From assembly GCA_963664655.2 (NCBI GenBank), contig OY761554.1, positions 2,604,001 to 2,668,000 on the forward strand: 64,000 nt of DNA, read 5' to 3'. A program made the translations under genes and the position numbers. A model generated the notes under the pieces. It did no database searches. It worked only from the letters and a program-made list of their open reading frames with translations, and was not told where the DNA came from. Every line of letters begins with the position of its first letter. The first letter of the stretch is position 1. Positions 17,419 to 25,600 of this stretch are shown piece by piece. The stretch comes from Desulfospira sp963664655 (GTDB lineage: Bacteria > Desulfobacterota > Desulfobacteria > Desulfobacterales > Desulfobacteraceae).

Positions 17419-18063
17419 ATGAACATCATCGAACAAGGATATCAGATTATCAGCCTGCCGGATGAGCTTTTGGAAACCCTGGAGCAGGCCGGACGAACCT
17501 GCTATAAATCCGAACACCGGATCACCCCGGAATCCGCCCCCAAATTTGTAAAAATGCTTCGGGACCGCGGCCACCATGCCATGATCGAGTTCGGGGATAT
17601 CATGGTCAAATTTATCACCAACCGGGGGGTGACCCATGAGCTGGTCCGCCACCGGCATTGCAGTTTTGCCCAGGAATCCACCCGGTATGTGCATTATAAA
17701 GGGGACATGGCCTTTATCAAGCCGGTCTGGTGTTCAGACAAGATTTTGGGCCAGTGGGGACCCGAACCATGGGAAAAGGAAAGCGCCCTTGAGCCAGCCG
17801 AACTGCTGTGGCTCAAATCCATGAAAAGAGCCGAAACCGAATACGGGCAGCTGAGCAAGGAAGGCTGGAAACCCCAGCAGGCCAGGGAAATACTGCCCAA
17901 TTCATTGAAGACCGAAATCGTGGTCAAGGCCAATATCCGGGAATGGCGGCACATTTTTTCGTTACGATGTTCCAAGGCGGCCCATCCTCAGATCCGCTCC
18001 CTGATGATTTCTTTCCTGGAAGCGCTTAAACCCCGTCTGCCGGTTGTGTTTGACGACCTTTAA
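17419..18063 (+). CDS. thyX: Flavin-dependent thymidylate synthase ThyX
   Basis: A 214-residue FAD enzyme that makes dTMP from dUMP with methylene-tetrahydrofolate and a reduced pyridine nucleotide. The diagnostic ThyX signature RHRxxSxxxxSxRY is present as RHRHCSFAQESTRY at about residues 77-90. The C-terminal NLKTEIVVKANIREWRHIFSLR-type block with its conserved arginines is also present (NSLKTEIVVKANIREW). Full length. A possible ribosome-binding site is TAGGAA. Transcribed alone; the preceding gap holds a heptamer-repeat hairpin. Confidence 0.95.
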   Translation: MNIIEQGYQIISLPDELLETLEQAGRTCYKSEHRITPESAPKFVKMLRDRGHHAMIEFGDIMVKFITNRGVTHELVRHRHCSFAQESTRYVHYKGDMAFIKPVWCSDKILGQWGPEPWEKESALEPAELLWLKSMKRAETEYGQLSKEGWKPQQAREILPNSLKTEIVVKANIREWRHIFSLRCSKAAHPQIRSLMISFLEALKPRLPVVFDDL

Positions 18064-18094
18064 CCGGATGGGTAACGGAACCCGGACCGGCGGC

Positions 18095-18310
18095 GTCTGC
18101 CAAGATGCGCCGTCTCCGGCGGGAATGAATCCTTAAGACAGTATCCTGAAGCGCCGGCATGAAAGCGCTCCAGGATAAAGTCTTTGAAGTCATGAACGGG
18201 CAGGCCGTGATTTAAGGCGTCTGCCGTTTGATTTCTTTAATGGCTGAAAGACCGTCCATTTCAGGCATGGGCCGGTCCATCATGATCAGGTCCGGTATCC
18301 CCCTTGATTT
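18095..18310 (-). pseudogene. Degraded NarL-type response regulator receiver domain
   Basis: Minus-strand translation in two frames gives pieces of a receiver domain. PDLIMMDRPMPEMDGLSAI matches the phosphorylation-site block. A TAA stop (the CAGACGCCTTAA region) and a frame change follow, then HDFKDFILERFHAGASGYCL, the usual region after the conserved Thr/Ser that includes the conserved lysine context. No start, no HTH output domain and at least one frameshift plus a nonsense codon are seen. It is a relic with no expected function. Confidence 0.7.
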
Positions 18311-18354
18311 TGATAATAGGAAACAGCATATCCCCATTCTTTTTTTTGGGGGGG

Positions 18355-18891
18355 TTATGCGCCTTGGGAAAGGACAAATCCGCTTGTGCCCAGACCGGTG
18401 GCGGATGGGGTTCCGGCAATTCTTGCCAGGTAGGCATCCCCTAATTTTTCAATGTGCCCGCCGATATTGTCGAAATAGTTCAGGTGGATCTGTTCTTCGT
18501 CAATAATGGTTTCAAAAATTTTCATGGTGATGCTGTCACCATTTTTCCGGCAGACTTCCAGATACTCATTATATACCTCAATGGTATTGTCTTCCAGCTG
18601 GGAGTCAAAGGGAAAGATAAGCCCCACTTCCTGGCCCCTGTTCACCTTTGCCGCCAAGTCGGAAGTCGGCTCTCCGCCAAGTTCTTTAAGCCGTTCGGCA
18701 AACATTTCCGCATGGCGCATTTCATCAATGGCGATCAGTTTTACCTTTGCGGCCAGCTCCCCGTAATCCATGTCATCCAGGTTATAGTGCTGATTCATAT
18801 ACTGGCTGATGGCATGAAGTTCCATGGATCTGGCCTGGTTTAATACGTTGATTACATTGTTTTTTTTGTCATCTTTACTTGATTTTGCCAT
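18355..18891 (-). CDS. bfr: Bacterioferritin
   Basis: A 178-residue ferritin-like four-helix protein storing iron and detoxifying peroxide in the cytosol. The di-iron ligands lie in ARSMELHAISQYM, DEMRHAEMFAERL and ETIIDEEQIHLNYF. The methionine of DEMRHAEMF is in the position that binds haem in bacterioferritins. The in-frame ATG at 18915 adds eight residues; the ATG at 18891 follows AGGAGAATACC and is preferred. The C-terminus is longer than usual and glycine-rich. It is adjacent to fumC on the same strand, but 76 bases separate it from the upstream fumC stop. Confidence 0.9.
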   Translation of the reverse strand: MAKSSKDDKKNNVINVLNQARSMELHAISQYMNQHYNLDDMDYGELAAKVKLIAIDEMRHAEMFAERLKELGGEPTSDLAAKVNRGQEVGLIFPFDSQLEDNTIEVYNEYLEVCRKNGDSITMKIFETIIDEEQIHLNYFDNIGGHIEKLGDAYLARIAGTPSATGLGTSGFVLSQGA

Positions 18892-18966
18892 GGTATTCTC
18901 CTTTTGTTGAGTCACAAAAATTTAAAGTAACAACTGATTCCTGTCAAGTTAGGGGTTAATGTGCTC

Positions 18967-20400
18967 TTACACTTTGTTGAAGGACTTATGGCCCGGTTTT
19001 GAGGAGGACATGGGACCGGTCATCTGCTCCGGATTCACCCGTTCTTCAAAGACCTGTTCGGTCAGGATCCCAAGTTCTGCCGCCGCCTGTTTCAGGGAAA
19101 TGTTCTGTTTATGGGCGTGCCTGGCAATCCTGGCGGCCTGTTCATATCCGATATGGGAGTTCAGGGCCGTTACCAGCATCAGGGTATTGTCAAGGTAATA
19201 CCGGATTTTGTCAAGGTCCGGGGTCAGGCCTGCCAGACAGTTGCGGGCAAAGGAATCTGCGGCGTCCCCCAAAAGCCGTGCCGACTGGATTACATTGGCG
19301 ATGATCATGGGCTTGTACACGTTCAGCTCGAACTGGCCGCAGCTGGCCGCAAAACCAATGCCGGCATCATTTCCCATGACCTGGGTGCAGACCATGGTCA
19401 GGGCCTCAACCTGGGTGGGGTTCACCTTTCCGGGCATGATGGAGGAGCCCGGCTCATTGGCCGGCAGGATCAGCTCTCCGATACCGCACCTGGGGCCTGA
19501 CCCGAGCAGCCGGATATCGTTTGCTATTTTTGTCAGGCTGACCGCCGTTGACTTTAAGGCACCATGGGCGCTGACCAGGGCCTCATGGGCAGACAGGGCT
19601 TCAAACTTGTTGGCAGCGGTCCGGAAAGGCATCCCGGTCAGGTCTGCCAGCGTTTGCGCCACAGCCTGGTCAAACCCTTTGGGGGCATTCAGTCCCGTGC
19701 CCACGGCCGTACCGCCCATGGCCAGTTCATACACCCGGTCTATGGCCGTCCGGATGCGGTCAATTCCGGCCCTGACCAGGGCGGCATACCCTGAAAATTC
19801 CTGGCCCAGGGTCAGGGGGACCGCATCCATGGCATGGGTCCGTCCGGTTTTGATAATCCCGCCCCAGTGGTCTGCTTTTTGAGAGAGGATCTGTTCCATG
19901 GAAACAAGCCCGGGCAGGGTGGTCTCTGTCAGCACCCTGACCGCGGCAATGTGCATGGCAGAGGGGAAGGTGTCATTGGAGGACTGGGACATATTGACAT
20001 GGTCGTTGGGATGAACCGCTGCCGTGCCTGTTCCAAGCCTTTTCCCGGACAGGACGTGGGCGCGGTTGGAAATCACCTCGTTCATGTTCATGTTGGTCTG
20101 GGTGCCGGAACCGGTCTGCCAGACCCCCAGGGGAAACTGGTCATCCAGCCTGTGGTCCAGGATCTCGTCACACACCCGGCAGATCAATTGGGCTTTTTCC
20201 CGGGGCAGATACCCCATGTCCGCATTGACCATGGCCGCCGCTTTTTTCACCATGGCAAGGCCATGGATCACCTCCCGGGGCATGGACTCTGAACCAATTT
20301 TAAAATTTTCAAGGGCGCGCTGGGTCTGAGCGCCCCAGTAAGCATGGGCCGGCACATCAATTTTCCCCATGGTATCCTGCTCGATCCGGTTTTTCACCAT
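18967..20400 (-). CDS. fumC: Class II fumarate hydratase FumC
   Basis: A 477-residue oxygen-stable, cofactor-free enzyme interconverting fumarate and malate. Landmarks of the aspartase/fumarase superfamily are present: WGAQTQRALENFKIG near the N-terminus, TGSGTQTNMNMNEVISNRA, the TGRTHAMDAVPLTLGQEFSGY block, and the signature loop GSSIMPGKVNP near residue 317. The C-terminal domain ends near PEQMTGP. Length is normal. Probably monocistronic; a divergent 91-bp repeat and a small zinc-ribbon gene lie upstream. Confidence 0.95.
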   Translation of the reverse strand: MVKNRIEQDTMGKIDVPAHAYWGAQTQRALENFKIGSESMPREVIHGLAMVKKAAAMVNADMGYLPREKAQLICRVCDEILDHRLDDQFPLGVWQTGSGTQTNMNMNEVISNRAHVLSGKRLGTGTAAVHPNDHVNMSQSSNDTFPSAMHIAAVRVLTETTLPGLVSMEQILSQKADHWGGIIKTGRTHAMDAVPLTLGQEFSGYAALVRAGIDRIRTAIDRVYELAMGGTAVGTGLNAPKGFDQAVAQTLADLTGMPFRTAANKFEALSAHEALVSAHGALKSTAVSLTKIANDIRLLGSGPRCGIGELILPANEPGSSIMPGKVNPTQVEALTMVCTQVMGNDAGIGFAASCGQFELNVYKPMIIANVIQSARLLGDAADSFARNCLAGLTPDLDKIRYYLDNTLMLVTALNSHIGYEQAARIARHAHKQNISLKQAAAELGILTEQVFEERVNPEQMTGPMSSSKPGHKSFNKV

Positions 20401-20626
20401 GTGCCCCCTTCAATGATTATGTTTTGCTGCTTTTTCAGACCTTGCCGGCTCAGGGAGATCATTGCACGGTACGGTTAAATTTGAAAGAGACTTTTGGTAC
20501 TGATTTTTTAAAAATTGTATCAGAACAGGTGTCTCAGATGTCTCTGTCGTCACTGCGAATGTGTTCCCTGCGGGGGGCCATGCCCGGAACAGCCGGCAGG
20601 CCGCGAGCTTGATTCCTTGATAATAA

Positions 20627-20717
20627 CGGCCGCAGGCCGCCCTGGTTATCCAGCCAGGCACCGCCCGCAACGAAAAATGAAAGTCTTCTCAGGATGTTAG
20701 TGAGACTTTCATATAAA
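20627..20717 (+). repeat. 91-bp structured repeat, copy 2 (divergent, stem changes paired)
   Basis: Same length and ends as the other copies, but the first hairpin is CGGCC/GGCCG instead of CCGTC/GACGG and the second is CCTGG/CCAGG instead of CTTGG/CCAAG. In each the substitutions are matched on both arms, so pairing is kept. The constant GCAACGAAAAATGAAAGTC segment and the ATGAAAGTC/GACTTTCAT stem are unchanged. It ends 101 bases before the zinc-ribbon gene. The rest of the 20401-20818 gap has no gene. Confidence 0.88.
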
Positions 20718-20754
20718 AACAGCCATGCCTTAAAGGGTAAAAAAAATTAATATC

Positions 20755-20772
20755 CTGGCACAAAAATTGTAT
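20755..20772 (+). promoter_or_regulatory. Possible sigma-54 (-24/-12) promoter
   Basis: CTGGCACAAAAATTGTA fits the -24/-12 consensus YTGGCACG-N4-TTGCW with GG and the downstream G in the correct 10-base spacing; the -12 C is T. It lies 47 bases upstream of the small zinc-ribbon gene. No enhancer-binding protein site is identified. Confidence 0.4.
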
Positions 20773-20818
20773 AGTTTTGGTCAGTGTTTAGTTAACCCTC
20801 TACCATAAGGAGAGACTC

Positions 20819-21001
20819 ATGACTGAAAAGAAAAAAACGAATCACAGAATCAAAGGGATCTGCCCCCAGTGTGGATGCAGCCATCTGGCAACAATGACCG
20901 AAGAAGAGATCAAAGAGAAATATCCTGATCTTGAAAACGCCACAATGGAGTGCAGCGAGTGCCAGGCATCCATGGAATTGGGCTTTGAAGAGATTGACTG
21001 A
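20819..21001 (+). CDS. Small zinc-ribbon-like protein
   Basis: A 60-residue protein with two CxxC pairs, CPQCGC near residue 15 and CSECQ near residue 45, separated by an acidic helical stretch (MTEEEIKEKYPDLEN). This arrangement would bind one Zn ion. AAGGAGAG precedes the ATG by a normal distance. The family is not recognised beyond a zinc ribbon; possibilities include a small regulatory or rubredoxin-like scaffold protein. It is monocistronic, with a possible sigma-54 promoter and a 91-bp structured repeat upstream. Confidence 0.75.
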   Translation: MTEKKKTNHRIKGICPQCGCSHLATMTEEEIKEKYPDLENATMECSECQASMELGFEEID

Positions 21002-21236
21002 CCCATAAGGGGTGGCTTGGCTTGATGCATAAGGGAGCTGCCCCTGAAGATACCATGGGACAAAAGAAAAAACCGTCAACTGAACCGGATAACCCCGCCC
21101 ATGGAAAATACGGGGCCTGCCGCGATCCCGCCCGGCCTCTGGAAACCATGGCCGCTGATGTTCTTTCCTAAAAAAACTCAGTGCCGGAGCCGGTTGATGG
21201 GATAAGACATGTCGGAGCGGGCCATCCGTTAAGGAT

Positions 21237-21809
21237 TCAATGCGAATTTTGCGGCATCATCCGGGACAATTGGGACAGAAAGTCCCATTCATGGTCCACC
21301 TTTTCCTGGACCTGTTCATAATCGGCATCGGACAGGTGGCGGAACCGGCCCTGGGGTTTTAAATAATCCTGCACAGGGATGGGGGGCGGGTCCCGGGTGA
21401 TCCGGTAATCTTCTCCATTATAGACTTCGTATAACCGTCACGGACGGCTTGGATTATCCAACCAAGCACCGCCCACAACGAAAAATGAAAGTCTTTTCAG
21501 GACATTAGTGAGACTTTCTTATAAACCGTCACGGACGGCTTGGATTATCCAACCAAGCACCGTCCACAACGAAAAATGAAAGTCTTTTCGGCTTGTTAGT
21601 GAGACTTTCATATAAAGGGAAACACCCTGGACCGGGTGGCCAGCCTGGAAATTTCAATGGATTTTTCCGACGGGATTTTCCAGCCCGACGGGCAGGCCGA
21701 CAGGGCATGGATAAATGAGGTGCCCCGGGTTTGGGCCGCTGTTTGAACCTTTTTGCTAAAATCGTTTGGATAGGCAATGTTGGCGGTGGCACAATAGGGG
21801 TGTCGGGAG
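21237..21809 (-). pseudogene. Displaced duplicate of the 3' end of the oxidoreductase beta gene
   Basis: Without the 182-bp insertion at 21435-21616, this matches 27009-27390, the last ~125 codons of the beta-subunit gene. Two blocks, 21255-21434 and 21617-21749, look identical base for base to the intact gene. The outer edges differ by many substitutions; for example the intact AAATCATCGGG is AAATCGTTTGG here. The stop-codon region is kept. There is no start, and the frame is broken by two tandem 91-bp repeats. It has the same orientation as the intact gene and lies on the far side of the phosphatase/cohesin module. Confidence 0.9.
21435..21616 (+). repeat. 91-bp structured repeat, two head-to-tail copies (3 and 4)
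   Basis: Copy 3 is 21435-21525 and copy 4 is 21526-21616; each starts CCGTCACGGACGG and ends TATAAA. The pair interrupts the beta-subunit pseudogene after CTTCGTATAA. The intact gene reads CTTCGTATAAGGGAAAC at 27199-27215, giving an uninterrupted empty site. The insertion is therefore exactly 182 bp, with TATAA at both edges. Copy 4 has CCGTCC where copy 3 has CCGCCC. Confidence 0.95.
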
Positions 21810-21846
21810 TCAAACCTTGATGATTATATTTTGACACCATTTTCCC

Positions 21847-21880
21847 CAAAAAAATATCCCGGGCCAAGGCGGCCCGGGAT
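21847..21880 (-). terminator. Intrinsic terminator of the cohesin-domain gene
   Basis: Perfect 10-bp stem ATCCCGGGCC / GGCCCGGGAT with a five-base loop, followed on the minus strand by a run of seven T. It lies 40 bases beyond the stop of the cohesin-domain gene. Confidence 0.9.
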
Positions 21881-21919
21881 AAGGATTCCATTAAATTCTT
21901 GGAATCGGGAATTTAAACC

Positions 21920-22447
21920 TTAGGCGTCTTTTCTGGCCAGTCCGGCCAGGCCCAGCATACCCAAACCCAGAAGAACAATGGCGGAAGGAACAGGAACCGC
22001 TTCTACACTCAGGTCTTCATAATCAATGCTGAATGCTGAAGTCCCGTCGGCAATGGCGGTAAAGGACAACGTTGCCAGGGTAAAGGCGTCTGACTGGGAT
22101 GCCAGCAGTTCGGAAGCGGACAGGTAGGATATCACGCAAAGATTGACAAGGCCGTCTACGTCTTCGTACTCTCCTCCACTATAGTCCTCGGCATCAACAT
22201 TATCAATGCTTCCAAGCTCGTCGGAAAGCGTGTAATCGCCAAACGCAAGAACGCTGGAATCAAAGGCAACATCAATGTCAAATGCCCCCAGGACGGAGGT
22301 GTCGTCAAGCCCTGAGACAACAAGGTCCAGCGTAATTTCATCCCCGGTAGAAACGGTTGCGGAATCAAGGGAAAGAGACAAAGTGGCGGCCTGGGCGGAA
22401 ACCGCTAAAACCAGGAAGGCAATGGTGGTTAACATAAATTTTTTCAT
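21920..22447 (-). CDS. Secreted cohesin-domain protein with PEP-CTERM-like sorting tail
   Basis: A 175-residue protein with an N-terminal signal peptide (MKKFMLTTIAFLVLAVSAQA). A single cohesin-like beta domain occupies residues about 22-145; the STGDEITLDLVVSGLDD, GAFDIDVAFDSSVLAF and LATLSFTAIADG strands are typical. The C-terminus, VPVPSAIVLLGLGMLGLAGL followed by ARKDA, has the motif-helix-basic layout of PEP-CTERM/VPxPS-CTERM signals processed by exosortase-type enzymes; no exosortase is in the window. It lies directly downstream of the dockerin-bearing phosphoesterase on the same strand, 210 bases apart, with a long palindrome between. It is inferred to be the surface receptor for that dockerin. 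Confidence 0.8.
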   Translation of the reverse strand: MKKFMLTTIAFLVLAVSAQAATLSLSLDSATVSTGDEITLDLVVSGLDDTSVLGAFDIDVAFDSSVLAFGDYTLSDELGSIDNVDAEDYSGGEYEDVDGLVNLCVISYLSASELLASQSDAFTLATLSFTAIADGTSAFSIDYEDLSVEAVPVPSAIVLLGLGMLGLAGLARKDA

Positions 22448-22582
22448 GGGTCTTCTCCTTTTTTGTTTAAATTTTTTTAAGGTGTCCTCTCTTCATCGTT
22501 TGAAGAGTGAATTGTACAACTTATAATATCCGGGCTTTATAATCCCCGTAATAGCCGGATGTTATAATTTGGTTTGATTTGT

Positions 22583-22621
22583 GTTCAAGGTCCCGGGTGC
22601 CGGGCACCCGGGACCTTGAAC
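22583..22621. repeat. Perfect 19-bp palindrome between phosphoesterase and cohesin genes
   Basis: Arms GTTCAAGGTCCCGGGTGCC (22583-22601) and its exact inverse (22603-22621) are separated by one base. It lies 37 bases after the phosphoesterase stop on the minus strand. No T-run follows, so it may be a processing or attenuation hairpin rather than a full terminator. Confidence 0.8.
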
Positions 22622-22657
22622 GGTCAATGGGTTATCTTGGCTGTTCCGGTCCGGCGG

Positions 22658-25600
22658 TTAATCCAGCTGAAACCGGTCCATGATATAGACATCAGTATCC
22701 GGATCATCCGTATCATAGGCATAGGTGGTCACCGTACCATCTTCTGTATTTAAAATGGTAAACGCCGTTACCGTGTTGCTTGAAAGATAAGGCAGGTAAC
22801 CCAGCTCATCTTCCTGGGGTGCAACATTGGGCGTAATCGGTTCAAGGCCGTAAGGGTCATCATATGCATCATAATCATCGGCATTCCAAGGAAAACCCGG
22901 TGTCCCGGAACGGGAAGACCGGCCGGTAACGTAAGAACCATAGGAATTTCCAACATTGGAGGTTTCCAGGTAGTTTACGCCGGTATCGCCTTTGAAGCGG
23001 TTCCAGACATGGTCATGGCCATTGAAGACCAGATCCACTCCGGCCTCTTCTAGCAGGGGTTCGATATCCCGGATCAGGTGGCTGCCGCTTTTGGGATACT
23101 CATACCGGATGCTGGTGATATTGCCGTCATCATCTGTTTCCACTGTCCGTACAGGGTCTGTAAATGCGGGAATAATATTGTCTCCCAGGCTGTGCAGGGG
23201 ATGATGAAGCATCACAATCGTATATTTGGCCGCCTTGAATTCATCACTGGCCAGTTCATTTTTAAGCCATTCATACTGATCGGAACCTTCTTTGATGGGC
23301 TCAAAAATGTGGCGGCCCCAGCCTTGTTCCATCTGATCATCATAGTTGGAAGATGATTCGACATAGGTGCTGGTACCGGTGGCAACCGTGCTTTTCCCCC
23401 GCCAGATACGGGTGACATACAATGAAATCAAACGTACATCACCAAAGGTGACTGCGTAATATTTTTCATTGCCTTTGTCGTTTTCAGGCAGGGTGAAAAT
23501 TTCCTGATAGGTATCGGTGTTAAAGGTATTGTCTTTTATCCACGCTTCCTTAACGGCTTCACTGCCGGAGGGGTTCACTGTGTCCGCCACGGTTTCATAT
23601 GCTGCTTGCGCCACTGCCACGGGTTTGGGGTCGTTGAACTGGGTGCTTAAGCTGTTGCCGTCTTTGACCCGGCCCATGACTTCATGGTTTCCGATGACAG
23701 GATAAATCGGGGCATTCTGAATGATCTTGCCACCTTTATAGGTGGTGGTGAACCCGTTGGATTCCAGGGTCCGGGCCGCGGTTCCCTGAAGACCCGGGAA
23801 GAATGCGCCGCCCACAGTGTTGTCAAACCACTCTGACGCCCGGTCAGGGACGTTGACCAGGTCACCGGCAAAAAATACCGCATCCACGGTACCAAACATC
23901 TCTTCTACTTTCTGCATGTTGGCGGGGGTCATGGGTTTGGACTGATGATCAGAGGTCAGAAGGATCAGGTTGGATGTGCCGGATGCCGGTTTAGGGGTCA
24001 TGGTGTACCCGTCACTGACAATCATGGCACCGCAGTCATTAAAACTGATGACCGCATAGGGAACACGCACGCCTTGTACAAGCCCTGCGGCGACAGCTTC
24101 ATGCCGCCAGATTTGCCGGTCCGTCACATCGGTATAGGTCTGATCCGGCACGCTGGAGCTTGCATCCTCCCTGGTCCGGCTCAGTGCCATGGTCTGGGCA
24201 CTGGCAATCTGAATATCGGCATGGTCCGCAGCAAACGCCTGAATATCAGACCAGTCCAGATCCTCTTGAACCAAAAGCGCCTCTAAGCCGTTTCCGTAAA
24301 TCAGGGCATGATCGTCACCCTCATATTCCGTAAACCAGACAACATTAACGGAATTTTCAGAAGGGACCTGCAAAAAGGGCTGGGTCAGCAGTTCAGCATT
24401 TTCACAGCACTTTTTCAGGGTACAGTTTGCAACCACAATTCTGGCATCCCGGGTATTAATGTTGCCGTCCCCATTCAGGTCATAAAGGGGATAATCATCT
24501 GCAGACTGGCGCAGGTACTGGCGAATGAGGGCCACATCATCACAATCCGTGTCCCCGTCGTCATCCAGGTCGGTTACACTGCGGGTCAGTACGGTTACAT
24601 CATCATAGGTTCTTCTCTCATACACGGGCAGGCCATTTTCATCCCGCTGCACATCCCCGTTTTCGTCCATAAGGGGAAACACATAGACCGGGGTGAGTTG
24701 GGCCTGCCACTCGCCATTTTCCAGGTGAACGTTGACTTCCAGATGGCCGTAATGTTTTCCACCGTCGACCAGCTGGCTGCCGGACCAGGTTTCAGGGGCG
24801 TTCAGGTGGGCCAGAAACACCTGGTGATCATTGTTGCTGGGCAGGTCATATAATCCATCTTCGCCCATGTAAGGCCCGCGCAGGCCGTCGCCGCCAATGC
24901 CCACATCGAAAAAGTGGATGCCCTCTACCAGGGAATGTTCATACATCTCGTCGTGGCCGTTAAACACGGCATCCACGCCGTAGGTTTTAAACAAAGCGGT
25001 CAGGGTCCGCATGGGCACGCCGGACTGGGTATCCTCTCCGCCGCTCTGGCCGGCACTGCCGGCTTTAAATCCGTGGGGGCCTACAGAGTAGGGCGAGTGG
25101 TGGAACTGGACAAAGATAAAGCGGCTGGTCTCTTTGGCGTCTGCCAGCTGGGCCTCAAGCCAGGTGTACTGGTCGGAACCGGGGTTGAAGTCCGGGGCCT
25201 CGCCCTCGCCCCAGGCTTCGTTATCCTCTGAAGACTCTCCTTGGCCCAGCAGGTACCAGTTGGTGTCCTGTCCGGTTTTGTTGGGGCTGCCGTTGCTGGA
25301 ATCAATGGTAATATAGGTGATGGGGCCGTAATCTACACGGTAGTAACGTCCCTGGAGTTCTGCCTTGCCGGAGCTGTTGTCCGGGGTTGAAAAATAGGTG
25401 CGGTACCGGGCCATGGCCTCTTTGGCCAGGGGCGTGGTGTAGGAACCGCCGCCACCGTCGCCGCCGGCATGGTTCTCATGATTTCCCACGGCAGGCAGGA
25501 TGGGCACATGTCCTGCAATGTCATTGTAAGAACCGGCATTATGGCGCCAGAATTCGTCCCAGTCCCGCTGCTCGTTGCCGGCTTCCACAATGTCACCGGC

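Noticed and set aside
21529..21891. Minus-strand 120-codon frame
   Set aside because: A chimera of the beta-gene duplicate and the 91-bp repeat; a pseudogene product, not a gene.
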